A DNA stretch of 64,000 nucleotides from an uncultured Spartobacteria bacterium (GTDB lineage Bacteria > Verrucomicrobiota > Verrucomicrobiia > Chthoniobacterales > Chthoniobacteraceae), in contig CAIZLD010000017.1 of the NCBI GenBank assembly GCA_903933715.1, forward strand, positions 61,300 to 125,299, written 5' to 3'. The position numbers were made by a program, and so were the translations under genes. Each line of letters starts with the position of its first letter. Within the stretch, counting starts at the first letter, position 1. The notes under the pieces were generated by a model. It ran no database searches. It had not been told where the DNA came from and worked only from the letters and a program-made list of their open reading frames with translations. Below, piece after piece: positions 19,694-28,060 of the stretch.

Positions 19694-20815
19694 ATGCGCG
19701 CCCTACTCATCGTCCTTGAACCGCTCGGAGTCGGCAGCGCAAATCCCGGGTTCGGTTTGCCGGTTCCCAGCTCATTAAAACAGCTCTTCGACGAGGTTCC
19801 TGACCTGGAGCTTCCCACTCTTTTCAAACTCGGGCTGGGTGAAATCGTCACCGGCAATGTCTCCGAGCCGCCCCAGCGCACCTGCGCCGCCAGCTATGGC
19901 CGGATGACCCAACGCTCGGCCGGGTCCGACAGCTTGAGCGCGCTCTGGGAACTGGCCGGGATAATCCTCGGCTGCCCGTTCGCCGCTTTCGAGCGACTCC
20001 CTGCCGAGTTCATCACCGCCATTGAACGGGAAAGCGGCATCGAGTTTCTGCTCAACTGTTCCAGCCACCCGGCGATCACCCCCGAATTGAGCAACGAGCA
20101 TCAGCGCACTGGCCGCCCGATTCTCACGTTGGACCCGGAAGGAAACCTCCACATTGCCGCCAACCCAGCCGTCGTTCCTTCCGACCGGCTCCTCCAGATC
20201 TGCCGGGTGACCCGGCGCCACAGCGACAAATGGCGCATCGCCCAAGTCAGCGCCGAGCCTTTTTGCTGCAATGGGGCACCGGCTTGCCCTCCCGTTCGGC
20301 TTTCCATGGTCCCGCCGCGAACCATCCTCAACGCCCTTTCCGAAAAAGGGTTGCCGGTGGAGGCGATCGGAGGGATCAACGACGCTTTTGCCCGCAGCGG
20401 CATCACGCGTTCCCATGCCACGTTCACCCGGGCCGAGAGTCTCTCCGTGATCGAACGGCTCTGGCGCTCGCCACAAAACGGCCTGGTCTTTGCCCACCTC
20501 CAGCACCCCGGCAATTCCCTCCGATGCGCCCGCGCCTTCGAAGAGTTTGACCGCTGGCTGGCTCAATTTCTCAACCAGACCGAACCCGAAGACCTGATCC
20601 TCATTACTGGTTCCAACAATGGCAGGAACCGGGAGGAAATCCCCGTTCTGGTTCGCTACGATGGCCAGGCCGTGCCGCTTGGGCTGCGCAACACCCTCGC
20701 GGATGTTGCCGCCACCCTGGGTGCGTTTTTTGGGATCAGCGAACACGGGCGGCCTTGGTATCTTGGGGAGCCGCTCATCACTTTTCATCGGCCACGGGGT
20801 TTCAACGGACCGTAG
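19694..20815 (+). CDS. Phosphopentomutase (DeoB)-like protein, probable catalytically degenerate homologue
   Basis: Overall DeoB layout: N-terminal MRALLIVLEPLGVGSANP, GSDSLSALWELAGI, HPGNSLRCARAFEEFDRWL, PLGLRNTLADVAATLGAFFGI; expected metal ligands look substituted. Confidence 0.65.
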   Translation: MRALLIVLEPLGVGSANPGFGLPVPSSLKQLFDEVPDLELPTLFKLGLGEIVTGNVSEPPQRTCAASYGRMTQRSAGSDSLSALWELAGIILGCPFAAFERLPAEFITAIERESGIEFLLNCSSHPAITPELSNEHQRTGRPILTLDPEGNLHIAANPAVVPSDRLLQICRVTRRHSDKWRIAQVSAEPFCCNGAPACPPVRLSMVPPRTILNALSEKGLPVEAIGGINDAFARSGITRSHATFTRAESLSVIERLWRSPQNGLVFAHLQHPGNSLRCARAFEEFDRWLAQFLNQTEPEDLILITGSNNGRNREEIPVLVRYDGQAVPLGLRNTLADVAATLGAFFGISEHGRPWYLGEPLITFHRPRGFNGP

Positions 20816-20830
20816 TTTTCGGAAGAAGAA

Positions 20831-21025
20831 AAACCGCAGATTGCGCAGATGAACGCAGATATTCCTCGTTCCCAATCTCCGATTGGGAACGCAAGTGTCC
20901 CCGAAACTCCGTTTCGTAACGCTTGGTCAAAACCGGTGCTCCGTAGCCATTGCAAGCGCAGGGAAACAGAGTTTCCAAGACAAGTGCGTTCCCAATCAGG
21001 AGATTGGGAACGAGGTGCGAAGATA
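20831..21025. repeat. Composite palindromic repeat (ccgcagattgcgcagat arm plus nested gttcccaatctccgattgggaac repeats)
   Basis: cgttcccaatctccgattgggaacg near 20868 and gcgttcccaatcaggagattgggaacg near 20989; gaaactccgtttc/gaaacagagtttc between. Confidence 0.8.
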
Positions 21026-21045
21026 GGCGCAACGAGGCGCGCCCC

Positions 21046-21576
21046 CTACTTCTGCGGGGTGAAAACGAGATCGGCTTTCAACGCCTCGCGGCTGGGGAAA
21101 ACGACCGAAAGCATGTAGCGGTGGCCCGGCAACAAATCGCGGGTGGATAGCGCGGCTTTGTATTGCACCTGCTCGCCGGGATTGATCCCCACAACTCCCG
21201 GAACCGGCTCGAACGCCTGATCCTCGCTCCAGAGCGCCACCACGGCGCCGCGCTCATCCCGTAGGCTGACCTCGAAGCGCTGCGTCGTCGGGAACTCTAA
21301 TTGCACGAACCGTTTGGAGCGGTTTTTCAGCGAGATCCACGCCTCAACCTGCCGCGCCTGAGAAAGGAGCACCGGGAACGGCTCGATCCTCAACGTCAGC
21401 AGCAAATTGCGCGTTTTCACAACCGTTTGAGACACGGGACCGGTGGACGCGGAGGAACCGTGCATTCGGGGAATCCATTCCGAAAGCCGGTCCGCCGTCC
21501 GATGCGACAAAGCGCATCCCCCAAGCCCCGTCACCCCCCAAACGGCCAGAGCCAAAACCACAAAATGAGAACGCAT
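21046..21576 (-). CDS. BsuPI-like domain lipoprotein
   Basis: Lipobox-like GLGGCALS; BsuPI-like FVQLEFPTTQRFEVSLRDERGAVVALWSEDQAF...PGEQVQYKAALSTRDLLPGHRYMLSV. Confidence 0.65.
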   Translation of the reverse strand: MRSHFVVLALAVWGVTGLGGCALSHRTADRLSEWIPRMHGSSASTGPVSQTVVKTRNLLLTLRIEPFPVLLSQARQVEAWISLKNRSKRFVQLEFPTTQRFEVSLRDERGAVVALWSEDQAFEPVPGVVGINPGEQVQYKAALSTRDLLPGHRYMLSVVFPSREALKADLVFTPQK

Positions 21577-21645
21577 ACAGGTTCCCTAAATAACCGAGCC
21601 AACGCGAGGTTGCAAATCGCATTTGCTCAGAGCAGATTGGCACCC

Positions 21646-22191
21646 ATGCGACTTCTACGTTTTTTGCTCCCTCTGGTCCTCGTCGCCTTTATGGCCGGAA
21701 CCAGCAAACCCCCACTCAGCCTTCGGTTTCACACCGAAACCAACCCCAATGGGGGGGACGAGTTTACGTTAAAGGTTCCGTTGCCCGATTCCAACCAGAC
21801 CCTCTGCCTTTCCAAGGTTGCGGTGATTTCGGAACAGGATGTGATGGCGATTTTCCCGTTCCCTGCCAATGACGGCACGCAAGGCTGCGCGCTCAAGCTC
21901 GACGAACATGGCCGGATCGCCCTCGACACCCTCTCGCAAGAAAGCCGTGGGACCATGCTGCTCGGTTTCCTGAACACCCGGCTCGTCTCCGCGGTGCAGA
22001 TCGACCGGCATGTGACCAGCGGAGTGCTCTACATTGCCCGCGGGTTAACCCCGCAGGAAATTGGGATTTTGAGCAAACACTTCCCCGCCTTGGGAGCTAA
22101 GAAGAAAAGCAAAAAGGGAGCCCCTCAAGCGACCCCCGCTCCGATGCCCCCGGCCGCATCGTTCAATCCCTCGACAGCCCGGGGAGATTAG
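21646..22191 (+). CDS. Secreted hypothetical protein
   Basis: MRLLRFLLPLVLVAFMAGTSKPPLSLRFHTETNPNGGDEFTLKVPLPDSNQTLCLSKVAVISEQDV; in frame in ORF 21301..22191. Confidence 0.6.
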   Translation: MRLLRFLLPLVLVAFMAGTSKPPLSLRFHTETNPNGGDEFTLKVPLPDSNQTLCLSKVAVISEQDVMAIFPFPANDGTQGCALKLDEHGRIALDTLSQESRGTMLLGFLNTRLVSAVQIDRHVTSGVLYIARGLTPQEIGILSKHFPALGAKKKSKKGAPQATPAPMPPAASFNPSTARGD

Positions 22192-22224
22192 AGCAACGTT
22201 CTCCGGCGCTTTCCGCAGGAAAAC

Positions 22225-22410
22225 CCGCTTTGCCACCGGCTTCAGTCGGTGGTTGGCCGTTGGGGAGTCGATTGACCGGTTTCAGCCGGGCTTCTCTTGT
22301 GAAAAGGAAAAGCCCGGCTAAAGCCGGCTGGGGCGCCGGGTTGCATCAAAACCACCAGCTAAAGCTGGTGGCAAAGGGGGATGTGCCGGCTGAAGCCCGG
22401 CATGAGAAGA
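22225..22410. repeat. Multi-hairpin repeat of ccaccggcttcagtcggtgg / cagccgggcttctc / agcccggctaaagccggct / ccaccagctaaagctggtgg
   Basis: Several adjacent short inverted repeats with shared 'cagccggg/agccggc' words; related sequence at 63818..63860. Confidence 0.75.
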
Positions 22411-22477
22411 GTTTTAAAATAGGGACAGCACGGCGGGCGGGCGTTCCGAGAGATCGCCTCGAAAAAACCGGACCCGG

Positions 22478-22795
22478 TTAAGCGCCGTTGCGCTTGAGTT
22501 CGTGGGTCATCTTGGCCACTTTTTGGCGCATCACTTTGCCCATCTTGAATTTCACGGCTGCCCGCTCGGGAATGTCGTAACGGCTGCCGGGCTCGTTGGG
22601 ATTGCGGCCCACGCGCGGCTTGGTGAGGCGCACCTCAAACACCCCGAAGTTCCTCAACTCCACATCATGGCCTTCGGCGAGCGACTCGGTGATATAATCA
22701 AGCGTCTTCTGGATCACATCGAATACCTGGGTCTGCACAACCCCGGTCTCGTTGCTAATCCGGACCACTAAATCCCGTTTCGTCAAATTCGCCAT
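22478..22795 (-). CDS. HU/IHF-family DNA-binding protein
   Basis: MANLTKRDLVVRISNETGVVQTQVFDVIQKTLDYITESLAEGHDVELRNFGVFEVRLTKPRVGRNPNEPGSRYDIPERAAVKFKMGKVMRQKV. Confidence 0.92.
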   Translation of the reverse strand: MANLTKRDLVVRISNETGVVQTQVFDVIQKTLDYITESLAEGHDVELRNFGVFEVRLTKPRVGRNPNEPGSRYDIPERAAVKFKMGKVMRQKVAKMTHELKRNGA

Positions 22796-22846
22796 AGCAA
22801 ACGGCAAAATACCTCCATTTCTCTACCCGCTGCAAGAGAATTACAG

Positions 22847-23806
22847 CTAATCCGCTTGGACCCGCCGGGCTACCCGGCGCAAAAACCGGTTCCCAAACGA
22901 CGCCAGCACACCCAAAAAAAACAAAGCCCGGACTTCCCTGCGCCCGATTTTGACCCGTTCCGCCTGCTCCAGTGGAGGCGTCTGCTCCATGCGCCGCAAC
23001 GTTCTAATCCCAATCGCCCATGGCAGAAAGCAAGCCAGCCGCAGCCGCCAGGGGCGCACCGCCTCGATATAGCGCAACCCGTCGTCCAGATGTTCCCGGG
23101 CGCGCAAAGTCCAGCGTTCCGTAACCGGCCGGGCACTCTCCGGGGCCGTTTTTAACCGTTCCGGGTTGCGATCCGGCAACTCCTCCAGCGGCAAATAACA
23201 ACGCCCCTGGGCGAGATCCATCGGGGCATCCCTCAAAATGTTAATGAGTTGAAGCCCTTTACCAAACGAGACGCCCCATTGGGCCATCTGGCTCAACGCA
23301 ACGGAGGAATAGTCCGCCAAATGCCGGTCACAAATCCGCGTCCAAAACTCACCCACGCATCCGGCGACCCGGTAGGTGTAATCTTCAAGTTCATCCGCTT
23401 TGGTGAGGGCCGCCGCTCCGCACGCAAACCGGGTCAAATCCAGCGATTGCCCGGAGAGAATCACCTCCAGCACCCGGACGATTTCGGCCCGATCAGGAGA
23501 AGCACCGAGCAGCCGATGCAATTCCGCCGCCTTTTCCAACAGAACACGTTCCGAATCGCTGATGCCGGTTCCGAACGGGGTCAAATCGGGCATTGGCCCC
23601 GTGCCTCCCAGAGATTCCCCCAACTCCCGCAAAGCTCCCAAGCGTAAACCCGGGGGGGCGCTGGCGCTATCGGCGATCGTATCGCTCATTCGCGCCAGCA
23701 AATAAGCCAAGCCGATGGGACTTCTTACAGCGCGCGGCAACACCCGGATCGTAAGGTAAAACGATCTCGAAACCGCAGCCAGCAACGCGTTAAGCCCCTC
23801 TTGCAT
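22847..23806 (-). CDS. Squalene/phytoene synthase family protein
   Basis: SRSFYLTIRVLPRAVRSPIGLAYLLARMSDTIADS (first Asp-rich motif) and FGKGLQLINILRDAPMDLAQGRCYLP. Confidence 0.88.
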   Translation of the reverse strand: MQEGLNALLAAVSRSFYLTIRVLPRAVRSPIGLAYLLARMSDTIADSASAPPGLRLGALRELGESLGGTGPMPDLTPFGTGISDSERVLLEKAAELHRLLGASPDRAEIVRVLEVILSGQSLDLTRFACGAAALTKADELEDYTYRVAGCVGEFWTRICDRHLADYSSVALSQMAQWGVSFGKGLQLINILRDAPMDLAQGRCYLPLEELPDRNPERLKTAPESARPVTERWTLRAREHLDDGLRYIEAVRPWRLRLACFLPWAIGIRTLRRMEQTPPLEQAERVKIGRREVRALFFLGVLASFGNRFLRRVARRVQAD

Positions 23807-23832
23807 TCCCGCTTTTTTAAAGCACCGGGGCT

Positions 23833-24264
23833 CTAAAGCAAGCCAAGGGAACGAAGCGTGGCCGGGTTGATCGTACCGGTAACGGTTAAACCGACATCCG
23901 CCTGCCAGGCACGAATCGCCGCGCGGGATTGCGGGCCCAGATCGCCATCGACCACTCCGCAATAATACCCTTTGCGCCCCAACGCCCGCTGGACGTCAAC
24001 CGCCACGTCTCCCCTCACCGCTCGACCGACCACGACCGGGCGAGGAGCCACGACCACCGGTTCATAGTAACTCGGGCCGTAATAAGCAGGGCCGTAATAA
24101 GCAGGGCGATAATAGGACGGTCCATAATAAACGGGAGCGGCAATCCCGAACCCGAACGATATCCGGGAACCGCCGTGCCAGTGGTGTCCATCGCGGGCCA
24201 GAGCCGGACTCGAAAGCAAGGCCAGCGCCGCCGCACTCAGAGATACAACTTTCAAAATTTTCAT
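23833..24264 (-). CDS. Secreted Tyr/Pro-rich protein with C-terminal peptidoglycan-binding domain
   Basis: YYGPSYYRPAYYGPAYYGPSYYEP repeat; C-terminal VAVDVQRALGRKGYYCGVVDGDLGPQSRAAIRAWQADVGLTVTGTINPATLRSLG. Confidence 0.8.
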   Translation of the reverse strand: MKILKVVSLSAAALALLSSPALARDGHHWHGGSRISFGFGIAAPVYYGPSYYRPAYYGPAYYGPSYYEPVVVAPRPVVVGRAVRGDVAVDVQRALGRKGYYCGVVDGDLGPQSRAAIRAWQADVGLTVTGTINPATLRSLGLL

Positions 24265-24638
24265 AAGATGAATGGATTGTGTTGAATGAAGCTCCCAACG
24301 CCTTTTCTAAAGCGGACGGGCGCTGGATGTCATTTAATCTCGCACGATCCGGCTCAAACTTCAATAGCCGCCGGGGCGGGAGTTTTGGGATCGCGCATCA
24401 AAAAACAGAGGAGGAGTCCGCAGATTTAAAACCTTTGGTTCTCTGCAAAATGTGCTTCGCACCATGAGTAGCCGCTATCGCGGAGGCAGTCGCAGATGAA
24501 CGGCCGGAAATATCTTAAGCAGGGGCGATCAACAACCGATCGGGCCGTTTTTCATCGTTTGGATGTTCCCCTCTCTGCTGATACTGCGCCCCACTTTTTA
24601 AAATATGCGGCATTCTGCGCAATCTGCGGACTTTTCAA

Positions 24639-25217
24639 TTACGGGGCCACGGGCGCTTGGCCGGATGCCGTCCCGAGCTGTTTTTCATAACACTCCGGGC
24701 AGATATAGTTGGACGAGATGTCGTCGGGGCGTTCCTGGATGTAGTTCTCGAAGTTTTGCCAGTAATCGCTGTCTTCACGAAGCTTGTGGCAGCAGGTGCA
24801 GGCGGGCAAGAGGGCTTTGATTTGTTGCAGGTGGCGGGTGAAGTCGAGAATGCGTTGAGCTACGAAAAGCCGCCGACGGACTTCCTCGGCCTGGATCGGT
24901 TTGATGAGAAAGTCGTCCACTCCCGCGCCGACGGCGGAATCGTGATCGGCCTCGGTTGTCCGGCCCGCGGTCGCCAGGATGAAATATACGTATCGTTTGG
25001 TTCGGACCTGACGGACCGCGCGGCAGAATTCCAAGCCGTCAATCCCGGGCATCATCCAGTCGCTAAAGATGACATCGACCTCCGTTGGATTAAGATGAAA
25101 CGCCTCCAGGGCGGCATCTCCGTCCGGGAACACGCGGACCTCATGCCCGAGATTGTGGAGAATTCGGATGATCAGTTCTCGCGAGATGATTTCATCTTCG
25201 GCAACAATAATTTTCAT
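24639..25217 (-). CDS. Response regulator receiver protein with C-terminal Cys-rich (zinc-ribbon-like) tail
   Basis: MKIIVAEDEIISRELIIRIL, DVIFSDWMMPGIDGLEF, FLIKPI; tail CTCCHKLREDSDYWQNFENYIQERPDDISSNYICPECYEK. Confidence 0.9.
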   Translation of the reverse strand: MKIIVAEDEIISRELIIRILHNLGHEVRVFPDGDAALEAFHLNPTEVDVIFSDWMMPGIDGLEFCRAVRQVRTKRYVYFILATAGRTTEADHDSAVGAGVDDFLIKPIQAEEVRRRLFVAQRILDFTRHLQQIKALLPACTCCHKLREDSDYWQNFENYIQERPDDISSNYICPECYEKQLGTASGQAPVAP

Positions 25218-25939
25218 GGATGTTTCTGGGGGGCGCCAAAGGCGGGGGAAGGGAGCGATTGATAATTCCGGGGGATTTCAAACTCGGCATGATCCAGCTC
25301 CTGTTCTTTTACGGAAAAAAGGGTGACTGTCAATTTTTGACCGTTGGGCGGCTCCATCCGGGTGCGCACGGCGACCCCGGGCAAATCGAACGGCTGGGAC
25401 GCCAGGCTCCCCTGCGTCAGCTTGGCCATGGGGGAATTTTGCAGGCGCTTAAAGAGGTCGCGCAGTTTGTCCCCTTCGGGAAATTCTTTGGCAATCCAGT
25501 AGGTCACTTTCATTTGCCCGAGCTTGGCGGTGTAAATCTCGGTATCCACGCCGTTAACGGTTTCATGCTTGCCGGTGGATTGCGGCGGGGACGGCTCCAG
25601 CGCGGTCTCCTGGTTGGCGTTGAGACGGGAGGTGAGCTGCCCCAACGCTTCGGCATTGATTTGCATGTACGCCTTCTGCGCGTGCATGAGCGTCGTGGCC
25701 TCACCGGTAGCCGCATCGGTAATCGTGCTGATCTCCGGGGCAATATCGGCCCGGATTTTATCCCCTTTGATTTTCAGGGTCATTTCCGTCGATTGCGCCG
25801 GGCCGAGCCCTTCGACTTTTTGGATCACGACCAGATCGGCTTGCGCCAAAGCCGCATAGAAGAAAACCAACCCGGCGAGAAAGGATTGCTTCATTGCCTC
25901 CGAATACCGTTTGGAGGCGGCTTTGACAAATCCAATCAT
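25214..25939 (-). CDS. Secreted hypothetical protein (DUF4412-like)
   Basis: MKQSFLAGLVFFYAALAQADLVVIQKVEGLGPAQSTEMTLKIKGDKIRADI...LMHAQKAYMQINAEAL. Confidence 0.55.
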   Translation of the reverse strand: MIGFVKAASKRYSEAMKQSFLAGLVFFYAALAQADLVVIQKVEGLGPAQSTEMTLKIKGDKIRADIAPEISTITDAATGEATTLMHAQKAYMQINAEALGQLTSRLNANQETALEPSPPQSTGKHETVNGVDTEIYTAKLGQMKVTYWIAKEFPEGDKLRDLFKRLQNSPMAKLTQGSLASQPFDLPGVAVRTRMEPPNGQKLTVTLFSVKEQELDHAEFEIPRNYQSLPSPAFGAPQKHP

Positions 25940-27669
25940 GCTCCCTTCGGTTCTTCCGTGGAAACCTCGGCCCGTTCATGGCCACTTTCCTGCAACGCCT
26001 GTTCAAAGGCCCGCCACGCCAGCATGGCGCATTTGACCCGCTGGGGGAATTTGCGGACCCCGCCCAGCACGTTCAAATCGCCCAATTCTCGCGGGCCGCT
26101 CCCGGTCTCGCTATCGGCCGGGGCGGATACTTGATCGTGGAAGAGGTGCATCAAACGTGCCGCTTCGGCGCGCGGCTTCCCTTTGAGTTTAAGGGTCATC
26201 AGCGACGCGGAGGTCATGCAGACGGTGCAACCGGAGCCGGTGAATTTGACGTTCTCCACTTTGTCCGGCCCGAACTGAACGTGCAGGTCGAGCGTGTCGC
26301 CGCACGACGGATTATCCCCGTGAACATGCACCACCGAATCCCCGGCGAGTTCCCCAAAATTGCGGGGACGCCGGGCATGGTCGGAGACGACCATTTCGTA
26401 GATTTCCCCCAGCGGCAGCGAAAACGCAGGCGACGCTTCGGGAGAAACCTCCGACGGGGTGAGCATCTCGATCATCCGGTCGATCTCGGCCTTGGTGTTG
26501 TAAAAATAAAAGCTCGCCCGGGCGGAGGAGGTCAGGCCGAGTTTGCGCATCAGCGGCTGGGTGCAATGGTGCCCGCCGCGAAGCGCGATGCCGTGTTCGT
26601 TGGCCTTGGTCACGACGTCGTGGGCATGGGCATCGCCGAATACAAAACTTAACACCGCGCCACGCGGCGTTCCAAGCGGCGGCCCCAGCACCCGCAGGCC
26701 GGGGATGGCGACGAGTTTTTCGTGCGCGTAGCGGGTCAGCTCGGCGTCGTGTTTGAAAATGGCTTCGCGCCCGATCGATTCCAGGTAATCGATGGCCACG
26801 CCGAGCCCGATCGCGCCGGAAATATCGGGTGTTCCGGCTTCAAACCGGTAGGGCGGCTTTTTCCAGGTGCTCTTTTCGTATTCAACCGTCTCGATCATCT
26901 CGCCGCCCCCCTGCCATGGCGGCATCGTTTCGAGGAGTGCGAGCTTGCCGTAAAGCGCGCCAATGCCGGTCGGCCCGCACATTTTATGACCCGAGAGGGC
27001 CAGGAAATCGCACCCAAGCGTCTGCACGTCGATGGAGAGATGCCCCCCGCTCTGGGCGGCATCGACGAGCGTCACCGCGCCGACTTTCCGGGCGGCGGCA
27101 CACAATTCGGCCACCGGATTAATGGTCCCCAGCGAGTTGGAAATCTGGTTGAACGCGAAGAGCTTTACGTCCGGAGTGAGGAATTCGCCGAGCCGGTCGA
27201 GCGCGAGTTCGTGACGGTCGTTGATCGGCAAAATGCGGAGCGTCGCGCCGGTGCGTTCGGCGAGCAGTTGCCACGGGACCAGGTTGCTGTGGTGCTCCAT
27301 CTCGGTTACGAGGATCACGTCCCCTGCCCGCACAAATTGGTTTCCCCAGGTTTGCGCGACCAGGTTAATGCTCTCGGTGGCGCCCCGGGTGAAGATGATC
27401 TCTTTTTCGCTCCCGGCGTTGAGGAACCGGGCGACCTTCACGCGCGCCTCTTCGTACCCTGCGGTGGCCCGGGCGCTCAGCTCGTGCATGCCGCGGTGAA
27501 CGTTGCTGTTGTCCCGCTCGTAATAATGCCGCAGGGCATCGATGACAGCGCGCGGCTTCTGGCTCGTCGCGGCGTTGTCGAAATAGATAAGCGGGGTTCC
27601 GTGGACTTGCTGGTCGAGAATCGGAAAATCAGCGCGGATCTTTTCCCAGGATGGGGTCGTTGGATTCAT
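25936..27669 (-). CDS. Cysteine desulfurase (SufS) fused to SufU-type Fe-S scaffold/sulfur acceptor
   Basis: SufS: YFDNAATSQKP, SGHKMCGPTGIGALYGK, LRGGHHCTQPLMRKLG. SufU: NPSCGDTLDLHV, GSGCTVCMTSASLMTLKLKGK, RVKCAMLAWRAF. Confidence 0.93.
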   Translation of the reverse strand: MNPTTPSWEKIRADFPILDQQVHGTPLIYFDNAATSQKPRAVIDALRHYYERDNSNVHRGMHELSARATAGYEEARVKVARFLNAGSEKEIIFTRGATESINLVAQTWGNQFVRAGDVILVTEMEHHSNLVPWQLLAERTGATLRILPINDRHELALDRLGEFLTPDVKLFAFNQISNSLGTINPVAELCAAARKVGAVTLVDAAQSGGHLSIDVQTLGCDFLALSGHKMCGPTGIGALYGKLALLETMPPWQGGGEMIETVEYEKSTWKKPPYRFEAGTPDISGAIGLGVAIDYLESIGREAIFKHDAELTRYAHEKLVAIPGLRVLGPPLGTPRGAVLSFVFGDAHAHDVVTKANEHGIALRGGHHCTQPLMRKLGLTSSARASFYFYNTKAEIDRMIEMLTPSEVSPEASPAFSLPLGEIYEMVVSDHARRPRNFGELAGDSVVHVHGDNPSCGDTLDLHVQFGPDKVENVKFTGSGCTVCMTSASLMTLKLKGKPRAEAARLMHLFHDQVSAPADSETGSGPRELGDLNVLGGVRKFPQRVKCAMLAWRAFEQALQESGHERAEVSTEEPKGA

Positions 27670-27671
27670 GG

Positions 27672-27845
27672 CTATGGGTTAATGTCCGTTGAATTGCCCC
27701 GGCCATCAAGGTTTCTTGGCCTGGCCGCCGAACAATTGCAGCCTTGCCCACATCCTTTTTTCCCGCGCAGCCCCCGGATGAGAAAAAACGCGATCGCCGC
27801 CAAAATCAGCCCGCCCACCAACAGTTGATCGAGAATTGGGTTCAT
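27672..27845 (-). CDS. FeoB-associated Cys-rich membrane protein-like
   Basis: MNPILDQLLVGGLILAAIAFFLIRGLRGKKGCGQGCNCSA; downstream of feoAB on the same strand. Confidence 0.7.
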   Translation of the reverse strand: MNPILDQLLVGGLILAAIAFFLIRGLRGKKGCGQGCNCSAARPRNLDGRGNSTDINP

Positions 27846-27891
27846 AACAGGTTTGAGGGTCGTGTTTATCAATTGAAAGAGAAAAATAAAT

Positions 27892-27987
27892 TAGGAAGCC
27901 ATGAAGCCAGGAAAAGAGGAATCGTTTAGCGGTATTGTTGAAATCTCAGCTTTCTCTTCTGCCCTTTCCTGGGTTCCTGGCTTCTTA
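27892..27987. repeat. TA-bounded inverted repeat TAGGAAGCCATGAAGCCAGG...CCTGGGTTCCTGGCTTCTTA
   Basis: TIR with one mismatch (TAGGAAGCCA / TGGCTTCTTA); left-arm copy at 44752. Confidence 0.85.
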
Positions 27988-28060
27988 ATTCAAAAATTTT
28001 AGCAGCTCCTAATTTCATTTTTGTGCCTTTTGCGCTTTTTTGCGGCATTCTTTTTTGGCG

